From positions 3,410,001 through 3,474,000 of the forward strand of contig NZ_CP072611.1 in the NCBI RefSeq assembly GCF_017815515.1: a DNA stretch of 64,000 bases, given 5' to 3'. A program made the position numbers and the translations under genes. Positions 25,544-33,873 of this stretch are shown here, one piece after another. Numbering within the stretch: position 1 is the first letter of the stretch; each line of letters starts with the position of its first letter. The stretch is from Aureimonas populi (GTDB lineage: Bacteria > Pseudomonadota > Alphaproteobacteria > Rhizobiales > Rhizobiaceae). The notes below the pieces were generated by a model. That model searched no databases. It saw only the letters and a list, made by a program, of their open reading frames with translations, and was not told the DNA's origin.

Positions 25544-27547
25544 ATGCTCTTGAATTTTGCCAGGCGAAACTGGACGACCCTGATCGGAGGCACGACAATC
25601 GTCGCCCTCGTGGCCGCAAGCGGCTTGTATCTGGGCGCGGGCACAGTGGATCGGTTGATCGAAACCAGCGTCAACCGCCGGGCGCAGACTTTTGCCGACT
25701 ATCTCGTCTCCGACCCCGCCGTTCTCAACGCCTTCCTGACGGGCGTTTCGCGCGACCCGGACATCGAGGCCCACGCTCGCACCCTCGCCTCCCTCTCGGA
25801 CTTCGCCAGTTTCAGCCTCTTCGACAGTGACGGCAGGGAGACCTTCTCCACCGGCTCCGCGCAATATGAATGGCTCCTGCGAAACCGCCCCGGGGGCATC
25901 GTGACGGAAAGCCGCCTTTCCGCCGAGGCGATGGAGCAGCCGGGACGCTGGCAGGCGGCGCATGGCGCGGGCGGCCCCATTCCCGCCGTCGTCATGCCCC
26001 TGATCCGGGACGGCCAGACCCTGGCCTATCTCTCCGTCACCGTGGACATGGTGGCCGACCAGCTCGCCTACGCGCAAACCCTTTCCATCGCCTCGATGAC
26101 GCTGGTGCTGATCCTCGTCGTGGCCGCCGGCCTGCCGGCGCTGATCTACATGCGCCGCAAGCGCAGGATGGAGGAGGCGGACGAGCGGATCGTCTTCCTG
26201 CACAACCACGACGCCCTGACGAACCTCTTGAACCGCCGGCGTATGCACGAGGAGACCGACCGTCTCCTGGCCACCTCGCGCGCCACGCGAGAGCGCATGG
26301 CGCTCTGGTTCATTGACGTGGACGGGCTCTCGGAGATCAACGATTCCTACGGGCAGGCCAGCGGCGACGAGGTGCTGCGCGTGACCGCCGGGCGCCTGTC
26401 GGAGGTGGTGGAGCAGGCCGACCTTCTCTCACGTGTGGGTTCGGACGACTTCGCCGTGCTGCAACGCCAGGTCAGCAGCGAAGAATCCCTGCGCGCGCTG
26501 GCCCACCGCATCCTGGACGCGACGGCGAAGCCCATCGACCTCGGCGAGCATAGCGTGATCCCGTGCCTGTCGCTGGGCGTTGCGACCATGCCCGATCACG
26601 GGCGCACCTATGCAGAGCTGATCAAGCACGCGGAACTGGCGCTCCAGACCCAGAAGGCGCTGCGCCGGGCGGATTACACGCTGTTCGACCTCTCCATGGA
26701 CGAGGAATCGCATCGCCGGCGCGTGATCGAGCAGAAGCTGCGCGCCGCGCTGGAAGGCAACGGCTTCGAGCTGTTCTACCAGCCCATCGTATCGGGCGAC
26801 GGCGAGAGGCTGCTGGGCTTCGAGGCGCTGATCCGCATGCCGGACGGCGACGGCGGGCATATCCCCCCGTCCGTCTTCATCCCCATCGCCGAGGCGAGGG
26901 GCTACATCAAGGCCATCGGAAGCTGGGTGATCGGCGAAGCCGCGCGCCAGGCAGCACAGTGGCCGGACGAGCTGTTCATCTCCATCAATCTCTCCGCCGT
27001 GCAGTTCCGCGACGGCGACCTCGTCTCGATCGTCAAGAAGGCACTGAGGGAGGCGGGCATCCCGGGGCGCAGGCTCGGGATCGAGGTGGTGGAATCGTTG
27101 CTCCTCGAGCAATCCGACGACATCCTGGAGCAGCTTCGCGCGCTCCGGCGCCTCGGCATCTCGGTCGACATGGACGATTTCGGTACCGGCTACTCCTCGC
27201 TGGGCTATCTCTGGCGCTTCCCCTTCGACAAGCTGAAGATCGACCAGTCCTTCATGGCCGCCTTCCAGGAAGGGCAGTCCAGCGTCTCGCAGATTCTCGC
27301 CACCATCATCTCACTGGCCCACCATCTCGGGCTGAAGGTCACGGCGGAAGGCATCGAGACGGCCGAGCAGGCCGCCCTGCTCCATTCCTTCGGCTGCGAC
27401 CAGTTGCAAGGCTACTTCTTCGGCAAGCCCATGCCGGCCGACAAGGTCGCGGCCGAGATCCTGCACCATTTCTCCGCCCGCACCGCCGCCGCCTGGGCGG
27501 CCCAGGACAGGGCGCTGGGGGTGATGGCCGTGTCGCGGGCGGGCTGA
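25544..27547 (+). CDS. Membrane-anchored GGDEF-EAL protein, predicted c-di-GMP phosphodiesterase
   Basis: The 667-residue protein has a helix near residues 15-33, a periplasmic sensor region to about 180, and a second helix (MTLVLILVVAAGLPALIYM). The GGDEF domain has its signature degraded to RVGSDDF, so cyclase activity is unlikely. The following EAL domain is intact: GFEALIRMP, the ISINLSAVQFRDG block, DDFGTGYSSLGYL, KIDQSFM and AEGIETAEQ. It should hydrolyse c-di-GMP, possibly with GTP sensed by the GGDEF remnant. GAAGG precedes the ATG. Confidence 0.92.
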   Translation: MLLNFARRNWTTLIGGTTIVALVAASGLYLGAGTVDRLIETSVNRRAQTFADYLVSDPAVLNAFLTGVSRDPDIEAHARTLASLSDFASFSLFDSDGRETFSTGSAQYEWLLRNRPGGIVTESRLSAEAMEQPGRWQAAHGAGGPIPAVVMPLIRDGQTLAYLSVTVDMVADQLAYAQTLSIASMTLVLILVVAAGLPALIYMRRKRRMEEADERIVFLHNHDALTNLLNRRRMHEETDRLLATSRATRERMALWFIDVDGLSEINDSYGQASGDEVLRVTAGRLSEVVEQADLLSRVGSDDFAVLQRQVSSEESLRALAHRILDATAKPIDLGEHSVIPCLSLGVATMPDHGRTYAELIKHAELALQTQKALRRADYTLFDLSMDEESHRRRVIEQKLRAALEGNGFELFYQPIVSGDGERLLGFEALIRMPDGDGGHIPPSVFIPIAEARGYIKAIGSWVIGEAARQAAQWPDELFISINLSAVQFRDGDLVSIVKKALREAGIPGRRLGIEVVESLLLEQSDDILEQLRALRRLGISVDMDDFGTGYSSLGYLWRFPFDKLKIDQSFMAAFQEGQSSVSQILATIISLAHHLGLKVTAEGIETAEQAALLHSFGCDQLQGYFFGKPMPADKVAAEILHHFSARTAAAWAAQDRALGVMAVSRAG

Positions 27548-27666
27548 GCCGGCCGCATTCACGATCGGTTAAGTATAAACCCTGACAATTTAAAGAAAAT
27601 ACAGATTTTCGGGCAACGATCCCTTCTCCGGCCTGTTTTCATTCAAAGCGGCAAGAGGACGAGAAC

Positions 27667-28002
27667 ATGCGTATTTTGATTCTCGAAGACGAACCCCTGA
27701 TCGCCATGGACCTGGAGGACATCGTCACGGGCGCGGGCGCCGAGTGCGTGGTCGCCTCCACCGTGCGCGGCGGGCTGGCTCGGGTGGCCGAGGGCGTGGA
27801 TTTCGCCATGCTCGACTACAATCTGGGCTGCCCGCAGAACAATTCGCTCCCCGTGGCGCTCGACCTGATGGCGCGCGGCATCCCCTTCTGCTTCGTTTCG
27901 GGAAGCCTTGCGGAATTGCCGGCGCGGTTCGATGCGGTGCCGAGGATTTCGAAGCCGTTTCGGCCGAGGGAGATCGAGGCCGTGCTGCCGGCGGCGGCCT
28001 GA
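27667..28002 (+). CDS. Stand-alone response-regulator receiver protein
   Basis: The 111-residue product is a single receiver domain. It has the acidic pair in LILEDEPLIAMDLED, the phospho-acceptor Asp in FAMLDYNLG, the Ser switch residue in FCFVSGS and the conserved Lys in ISKPF. There is no output domain, so it may act as a phosphate sink or bind a partner protein. It follows the GGDEF-EAL gene by 119 bases that are AT-richer than average and probably contain its own promoter. AAGAGGACGAG precedes the ATG. Confidence 0.9.
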   Translation: MRILILEDEPLIAMDLEDIVTGAGAECVVASTVRGGLARVAEGVDFAMLDYNLGCPQNNSLPVALDLMARGIPFCFVSGSLAELPARFDAVPRISKPFRPREIEAVLPAAA

Positions 28003-28190
28003 GCCGCGCCTTGCGGCGCCGCCCCGGTACGCAAGGAACCTGATCCGGGGCATGGCGCCGAAGCGTCCACGGGCCGAGATTGGGCGAAAATGCTTAACCA
28101 TCCGCTAAGGCGGATTTGACATCGCCTTCGCCGGGCACATCTGCGTGCCTCGACGCGCGGCGACGTTCCTTTCGCCGGACGAGGTTCTGC

Positions 28191-29078
28191 ATGGACTGGC
28201 TGCGGGAGTTTCCGCAAATCGAGCCCCGCACGCTCCGCGAGATGGCCCGCACGGTGGACGGCCATTACCGGACCTTCTCGCGCGCCTGGGGCGATACGAT
28301 CGAGGCGGCCTTCCGCCCTCTGATGGACCTTCTGCTCTGGCTGGAGGCGCTCCTCATCGCCACGCCCTGGTGGCTGGTGCTGGCGGTGCTGTGCCTGATC
28401 GTCTGGCTTGCCTCCAAATCGCGCGCCGTCACCGCCGGCACGGCCGCGGCCTTCCTCCTCATCGGCCTGTTCGGCCTGTGGGCCGATACGATGAGGACGC
28501 TCGCCATCATCCTCGTCTGCACGCTGGCGGCGGTGGCCCTGGGCTTGCCCACCGGCGTCGCCATGTCGCGCTCGGCAACGCTCAGGCGGGTGCTCAACCC
28601 CGTGCTCGACGTGATGCAGACCATGCCCTCCTTCGTCTATCTCATCCCCATCGTCATGCTGCTCGGCATCGGCATCGTGCCGGGCATCATTGTCGTCGTC
28701 ATCTACGCCATGCCCCCCGTCATCCGCCTCACCGACCTCGGGCTTCGCCTTGTGGACAAGGAGGTGCTGGAGGCGGCGGACGCCTTCGGCACGCGCCCCT
28801 GGCGCAAGCTTTGGGAGGTCGAGCTGCCGCTGGCGCTGCCCACCATCATGGCGGGCGTGAACCAGACGATCATGATGGCGCTGGCGATGGTGGTGGTCGC
28901 CTCGCTGATCGGCGTGCGCGGCCTGGGCCAGCCCGTACTTCAGGCCATCACCAACCAGTATTTCACGCAAGGCTTGCTGAATGGCCTTGCCATCGTCGCC
29001 ATCGCCATCGTCTTCGACAGGACGAGCCAGGCGGCGGCCCGCCGCCTCCAGCGCCATCGCGGACCCGCCAATGACTGA
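28191..29078 (+). CDS. Glycine betaine/choline ABC transporter permease (ProW/ChoW-like)
   Basis: This 295-residue inner-membrane protein has the ProW-type core: GLPTGVAMSRSATLRRVLNPVLDVMQTMPSFVYLIPIVMLLGIG in outline and the EAA loop ADAFGTRPWRKLWEVELPLALPTIMAGVNQTIMMAL. It should form the channel of an osmoprotectant or choline importer. The ATG at 28191 follows GGACGAGG. Its stop overlaps the start of the ATPase gene by 8 bases. No periplasmic binding-protein gene is present nearby. Confidence 0.93.
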   Translation: MDWLREFPQIEPRTLREMARTVDGHYRTFSRAWGDTIEAAFRPLMDLLLWLEALLIATPWWLVLAVLCLIVWLASKSRAVTAGTAAAFLLIGLFGLWADTMRTLAIILVCTLAAVALGLPTGVAMSRSATLRRVLNPVLDVMQTMPSFVYLIPIVMLLGIGIVPGIIVVVIYAMPPVIRLTDLGLRLVDKEVLEAADAFGTRPWRKLWEVELPLALPTIMAGVNQTIMMALAMVVVASLIGVRGLGQPVLQAITNQYFTQGLLNGLAIVAIAIVFDRTSQAAARRLQRHRGPAND

Positions 29079-30099
29079 TCCGGTGATACGCCTTCGCGCG
29101 CTGACCAAGCTGTTCGACCGCAAGGCAGAGGCCGAGCTGCGGCGCACCGCCGACCGCCACGCTCGCGCCGCTCTGCTCGAGGCCCATCGCGCCGACCTTG
29201 CCCTGCGAGACGTCGACCTGGACGTGCGGCGGGGGCAGATACAGGTGGTGATGGGACTTTCCGGCTCGGGAAAGTCCACGCTGGTGCGCCACATCAACCG
29301 CCTCATCGAGCCTTCCAGCGGCACGGTGGAGGTGGATGGCCAGGACATGCTCGCCCTGTCGCCGGGGGCATTGCTGGAGTTCCGGCGCAAGCGCATTTCC
29401 ATGGTGTTCCAGCGCTTCTCGCTCCTGCCCCACCGCACCGTCCTCGACAATGTGGCCTATGGGCTGAAGGCGGCCGGCGTGGCGCGGCGCGAGCGGCTCG
29501 ACAAGGCGCATGTCTGGATCGAGCGCGTGGGACTTCGGGGCGAGGAAAGGCGGTTTCCCGCCCAGCTTTCCGGCGGAATGCAGCAGCGCGTGGGGCTGGC
29601 GCGCGCGCTGGCGACCGATACCGATATCCTGCTGATGGACGAGGCCTTCTCCGCGCTCGACCCTCTGATTCGCCGCGACATGCAGACGCTCCTCATGGGG
29701 CTGCAAAGCGAGCTTGGCCGCACCATCGTCTTCATCACCCACGACCTCGACGAGGCACTGCGCCTCGGCAGCCGCATCGCCATCCTGAAGGACGGGCAGC
29801 TCGTGCAGGAGGGAGCGGGGCAGGAGATCGTGCTTTCGCCGGCCGACGACTATGTGGCCGCCTTCGTCGCGGACGTGGATCGCGGACGCGTTCTGACGGT
29901 CGGGGATCTCGCCGTGCCCGCCCGCGAGGAGCCGGCGCAGCTTCGCATCGAATCGCGCGTGAGCCTGCGCGATGCGGCGCGGATGATGGTGGAGAACGAG
30001 GCCAGCCGGGCCGATATCGTCAGCCCGGAGGGAAATCGCATGGGCCAGGCGGAGCTGCGAGGGATCGTCGCCGCGCTGACGCTGCCGGGTCGCATGTGA
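29071..30099 (+). CDS. Glycine betaine/choline ABC transporter ATP-binding protein (ProV/ChoV-like)
   Basis: The 342-residue ATPase has Walker A GLSGSGKST, the Q-loop VFQRFSLLPHRTV, the signature LSGGMQQRV, Walker B ILLMDEAF and the H-loop ITHDLDEA. A long insertion after the first strand (KAEAELRRTADRHARAALLEA region) and the RFSLLPHRTV loop are typical of betaine/choline transporters. A CBS-like tail follows. It pairs with the permease coded just before it; the missing binding protein must come from another locus. Confidence 0.93.
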   Translation: MTDPVIRLRALTKLFDRKAEAELRRTADRHARAALLEAHRADLALRDVDLDVRRGQIQVVMGLSGSGKSTLVRHINRLIEPSSGTVEVDGQDMLALSPGALLEFRRKRISMVFQRFSLLPHRTVLDNVAYGLKAAGVARRERLDKAHVWIERVGLRGEERRFPAQLSGGMQQRVGLARALATDTDILLMDEAFSALDPLIRRDMQTLLMGLQSELGRTIVFITHDLDEALRLGSRIAILKDGQLVQEGAGQEIVLSPADDYVAAFVADVDRGRVLTVGDLAVPAREEPAQLRIESRVSLRDAARMMVENEASRADIVSPEGNRMGQAELRGIVAALTLPGRM

Positions 30100-30101
30100 A
30101 A

Positions 30102-30139
30102 GCCCGGGCCGTGGCCCGGGCGCGATCTCGTAAAACGAG
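30102..30139. terminator. Bidirectional terminator region between ABC and entericidin genes
   Basis: The palindrome GCCCGGGCC-GT-GGCCCGGGC lies right after the ATPase stop, followed by a small CTCGT-aaa-ACGAG hairpin that abuts the entericidin stop. On the minus strand the big stem is followed by TTTCA. Both convergent transcripts could end here. Confidence 0.55.
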
Positions 30140-30143
30140 CCTG

Positions 30144-30293
30144 TTAGCGGCTGGCCACATCGTCTACCGCGGCCCCGGTGGCCGAGACCGTATTGCCCAC
30201 GTCCCGGCCGACGCCGCGAACGGTGTTGGCGCAGGCGGACAGGGCCATGACGGCCGCAAGCATGGAAGCGACGACGGCGGTGCGGGTGTTCAT
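30144..30293 (-). CDS. Entericidin A/B-family lipoprotein
   Basis: The 49-residue peptide reads MNTRTAVVASMLAAVMALSAC and then ANTVRGVGRDVGNTVS: a lipoprotein signal with lipobox LSAC followed by the entericidin pattern NTVRGVGRDV. Entericidins are tiny cell-envelope lipoproteins with toxin/antidote activity in enteric bacteria; in alphaproteobacteria their role is unclear and they are often stress-induced. Only one gene is present, not a toxin-antidote pair. GGAGC-type sequence lies upstream of the ATG. Confidence 0.85.
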   Translation of the reverse strand: MNTRTAVVASMLAAVMALSACANTVRGVGRDVGNTVSATGAAVDDVASR

Positions 30294-30596
30294 GATAACG
30301 CTCCTTGAAGGCGATAAGCTTCCCGGAAATGTGGCAAGAGCGCGAAGGTTCCGGCGACGGGAGAGATAATGTTCGCGCGCGAGCGCCGTTTCGCCTTCCC
30401 CCGGGCAACCTAGAGGCCAACAATCGCCGCCTTTCCGGCCTCGGATGACGGGGCTGCCGGCCCGAACCCCGCAAAGGGAGGCGGCCGGCGATAAATCCGC
30501 CCTGCTTCGTTGTGGTGGACCGCCGGACGCGCTATGGGCGGATGATCGCCATTGGAAGGCCGATCCATATCGACGCCGCGCGTCGAAAGGGATTGC

Positions 30597-31547
30597 ATGA
30601 AGATCAAGGACTATCTCTGGCCGGTCATCGGCCTCCTTGCCGTTATCCTCTCGAGCTGGATTCTGTACCACGAGGTACGCGAACTCTCGCTGGAGGACAT
30701 CCTCGTCAGCTTCCAGGCCATCGGCGCCACGCAATGGGCCCTGTCGTGCCTCGCGGCCGTCGCTGCCTATACGATGCTGGCGTTCTACGACAAGCTGGCC
30801 CTGATGCATGTGGACAGGCAGGTGTCCTTCCCCTTCGTGCTGGCCACCTCCTTCACCACCTACGCCCTGTCCCACAATATCGGGGCCTCGGTCTTCTCCG
30901 GCGCGGTGGTGCGCTATCGGGCCTACACCTCGCGCGGGCTGACGGTGGCGGACGTGGCGCTTCTCATCGCCTTCTGCTCCTTCACCTTCGCACTCGGCGT
31001 GCTTCTGGTCGGGGCGATCACCCTCCTCCTGGAGCCGGAGGTTCTGGCGCGCTACTTCGACCCCGGCCCGTGGGTGGGGCCGGCGCTGGCCATCGTCATC
31101 CTCGTGCTCATCGCACTTTACGTTATCGGCAGCCTGCTCGGCTTCCGCCCGCTGCGGATCGGCCGGTTCCGGCTGGAATATCCACGCCGCGACGTCGTGT
31201 TCCGCCAGCTCCTCATCGCGCCGGCCGAGATCGTCTTCGCCGCCGCCATCATCTACTTCGCGCTCCCGGCCGAGAGCCATCCCGGCTTCCTCGTCGTCCT
31301 GGCGATCTTCGTCATCTCCTTCTCGCTGGCGTTGCTCTCCCACGCGCCGGGCGGGCTCGGCGTCCTTGAAGTGGCCTTCCTCACGGGCCTTTCGGACATG
31401 GCCGAGAGCGACGTGCTGGCCGCCCTCTTCGTCTTCCGCATCCTCTATCTGCTCGTCCCCTTCGCCATCGCCATCGTGATGGTCCTGGGCTTCGAGCAGA
31501 GCCGCATCTGGAACCGCAACAAGGCGCGCCCCAAGCTGCCGGACTGA
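30597..31547 (+). CDS. UPF0104/YbhN-like (lysylphosphatidylglycerol synthase transmembrane region) protein
   Basis: The 316-residue protein has about eight membrane helices. It carries the family landmarks YALSHNIGASVFSGAVVRYR and SHAPGGLGVLEVAFLTGL, found in the flippase half of MprF and in free-standing UPF0104/YbhN proteins. Such proteins are thought to move lipids or lipid-linked glycans across the membrane. The ATG at 30597 follows AAAGGGA; the upstream ATG at 30552 is unsupported. It is followed by a GT-C-like membrane protein on the same strand, suggesting a shared envelope role. Confidence 0.85.
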   Translation: MKIKDYLWPVIGLLAVILSSWILYHEVRELSLEDILVSFQAIGATQWALSCLAAVAAYTMLAFYDKLALMHVDRQVSFPFVLATSFTTYALSHNIGASVFSGAVVRYRAYTSRGLTVADVALLIAFCSFTFALGVLLVGAITLLLEPEVLARYFDPGPWVGPALAIVILVLIALYVIGSLLGFRPLRIGRFRLEYPRRDVVFRQLLIAPAEIVFAAAIIYFALPAESHPGFLVVLAIFVISFSLALLSHAPGGLGVLEVAFLTGLSDMAESDVLAALFVFRILYLLVPFAIAIVMVLGFEQSRIWNRNKARPKLPD

Positions 31548-31643
31548 GCCGCGAGGCCGGGGAAGCCCCGCGCAACCCGTCCTTAACGCCGGGCCTCCAT
31601 GCTGCAACGCGCTGAAGGTGGCGCGGGAGCCGGGAAACGAACC

Positions 31644-33377
31644 ATGACGAGGTCCGACGCACCGAGCGAGCGCGCAAAGGCCCCGAGCGGGGGCGGCGGC
31701 GGCCTCGCGGCCGCGCTGCCCTCGCCGCTTCTGCTCCTCGCGCTGGCCGTGCTGGCCTGCGCCGTCCTCGCCGCCCTGCCTCTCACGCTTCCGATGGGGC
31801 CTATGTACTGGGACCTCGTGGTCTATATCGACGGCGCGCAGCGCGTGACCGCGGGGCAGGTTCCCTCCGTCGATTTCTTCGCGCCCGTAGGCCCGCTCGG
31901 CTACTGGCTGCTGGCGGGCGCGCTCCGGCTTTTCGATGAGGGCCAGCCGCTTCTGCTGGCGCAGTGGTCACTGCTCGTCGTCACCGCCCCGGCGATGGCG
32001 CTGGTGCTGCGTGACGTGGACCGCCGCTCGCGCCCGCTGGCGCTGGCGCTGCTCGGCCCCTTCCTGTTCTTCCAGCTCCTGCCCATCAATATCGAGCAAT
32101 ATTCGGTCTATCCGGGGGTGGACGGCTACGGCATCTACAACCGGCAGGTCTGCCACCTGCTCTATGTGCTCACCGCCGCGCTGGTCTTCGTAGAGGGCCG
32201 GCGCACGCTCCTGGCCGTCGTCGCCTGGTGCTGCCTGTCGCTCTTCCTTCTCAAGATCACCGGCTTCCTGGCCGCCGGCCTGCTTTGCGCCTACGCGCTG
32301 GCGGCCGGGCGGGTGAGCTGGCGGATCGCGCTCGGCTGCGCGGCGATCTTCCTGGCGGCGCTGGGCGCGCTGGAACTGAGCCTTCGCCTGCCGAGCGCCT
32401 ATCTGGCCGACATCGCGGCCCTGGTGAAGCTCAACGAGGGCAGCATCGCGCGGCGTTTCGTGCAGGCGGCGTCGATCCATTTCGGCATCGTGGGCCCCGG
32501 CGCCATTCTCCTCGCCTGGCTCCTCCTCTCCGGGCGCCGGACGCATGAGGGCGACCTGCGCGCATGGGCGGGGCGCTCGACCATGGCCCGCCTCGCCGCC
32601 GCGCTCGACCGGCCGGCGCTCTGGCTGGGCATCGCGCTGTTCGCGGCCCTGTTCGCGGAAACGCAGAACACCGGCGGCCACGGCTTCATCTTCCTCTGGC
32701 CCATCCTCCTTCTCGTGCTCGCCCAAGCGCGACCCGGGGCGGCGGGCCGCCCGGCGCTTACCGCGCTGCTGGTCGCGGCCGTCGCCCTGCCGCCGGCCGT
32801 CAACGTCTTCCATCGCTCGATGCGCGCCATCGTCGGCCAGACGCAGTACGAGGTCATCGAGGGCAGCCGGCTGAAGACGCTCGGCGCGGCCACGCAGCGC
32901 GCCGAGGTGCTGGAGCGCGCGCGCATCCTGCACGACATCTACGCGACCTATCCGCAGCCCTATCAGGCGATGGCGGATGCCAAGGTGCTGCCGACCTACG
33001 GGCTCTATTCCGACCTCGACTTCCAGGTCGGCTGGTTCGAGGCAGCGGACGAGGCCGTGGGCGCGATCCTCGCCTACGAGGCCGCGCAAGGGGTGCGGTT
33101 CGAGACGATCATGAGCCTGAACTTCGCCAATCCCTTTCCGTGGCTGCTCGACCGGCAGGGTCCGCACCACATCGCCATCGGCGCCGACCCGACTCGCGCG
33201 GTGCCGCCCCCGGACGCGCAGACCCTGGAGGCCGTGGCGCAAACCGACCTCGTGCTGGAGCCGCTCTGCCCCATTACCTCGGCCAACGACGCCCTGCGCC
33301 GCCTCTATGAGCCGGGCCTCGCCGAACACCGAATCGTGCCGATATCGCGCTGCTGGCGCGGCTATGTGAGATTTTGA
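31644..33377 (+). CDS. Polytopic membrane protein resembling GT-C (ArnT/GT39-like) glycosyltransferases
   Basis: The 577-residue product has an N-terminal membrane segment and then about nine to ten more, with a roughly 170-residue soluble C-terminal part. An early periplasmic loop reads MYWDLVVYIDGAQRVTAGQVPSVDFFAPVGPLGYW, resembling the first loop of GT-C enzymes, which use polyprenyl-phosphate sugars and carry acidic catalytic residues there. The C-terminal part (AIVGQTQYEVIEG onward) matches no domain I know. It may be the transferase that uses the sugar lipid predicted from the genes at 33.9-39.7 kb. The ATG at 31644 is preferred over one at 31599. Confidence 0.6.
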   Translation: MTRSDAPSERAKAPSGGGGGLAAALPSPLLLLALAVLACAVLAALPLTLPMGPMYWDLVVYIDGAQRVTAGQVPSVDFFAPVGPLGYWLLAGALRLFDEGQPLLLAQWSLLVVTAPAMALVLRDVDRRSRPLALALLGPFLFFQLLPINIEQYSVYPGVDGYGIYNRQVCHLLYVLTAALVFVEGRRTLLAVVAWCCLSLFLLKITGFLAAGLLCAYALAAGRVSWRIALGCAAIFLAALGALELSLRLPSAYLADIAALVKLNEGSIARRFVQAASIHFGIVGPGAILLAWLLLSGRRTHEGDLRAWAGRSTMARLAAALDRPALWLGIALFAALFAETQNTGGHGFIFLWPILLLVLAQARPGAAGRPALTALLVAAVALPPAVNVFHRSMRAIVGQTQYEVIEGSRLKTLGAATQRAEVLERARILHDIYATYPQPYQAMADAKVLPTYGLYSDLDFQVGWFEAADEAVGAILAYEAAQGVRFETIMSLNFANPFPWLLDRQGPHHIAIGADPTRAVPPPDAQTLEAVAQTDLVLEPLCPITSANDALRRLYEPGLAEHRIVPISRCWRGYVRF

Positions 33378-33515
33378 GGAGAAGGCCTGCCCCCGAACCG
33401 CCGCCGCCCCCCGAGCCCTTGGCCCCGGCACGGCTCGTCGCACCCAGACCATCCGGCGCACATCGAAAGGCACGGCAAAAAGCCGAGGCGCCCGAACAAT
33501 TCTGAGAAGGATAAA

Positions 33516-33591
<76 letters not shown>

Positions 33592-33873
33592 GCGTGCCGC
33601 GCCGCCTTTCGGCCGCCGACGAAACGCGTTCTAGTCGGTTCGAACGGGCCTGTCCAGAACGGGGCGGCCAGATTCCGGCGCTGATCGTCGATTTTTTCGC
33701 AGGCGCGCACGGCCAAACGGCCGCGGCGCGTCAAACAGGAAGCGTTTCTCGAGGCTTTTCTTAAACCTTGATCCCGAAAACTCTCCCCATCGAGCGCGAA
33801 GCACGGGTCGAAGGCGGGTCTGGCACCATCATGCTCCGGGATTCTCACGAAAAGGCTTGCAAGGGAGCGGCCG

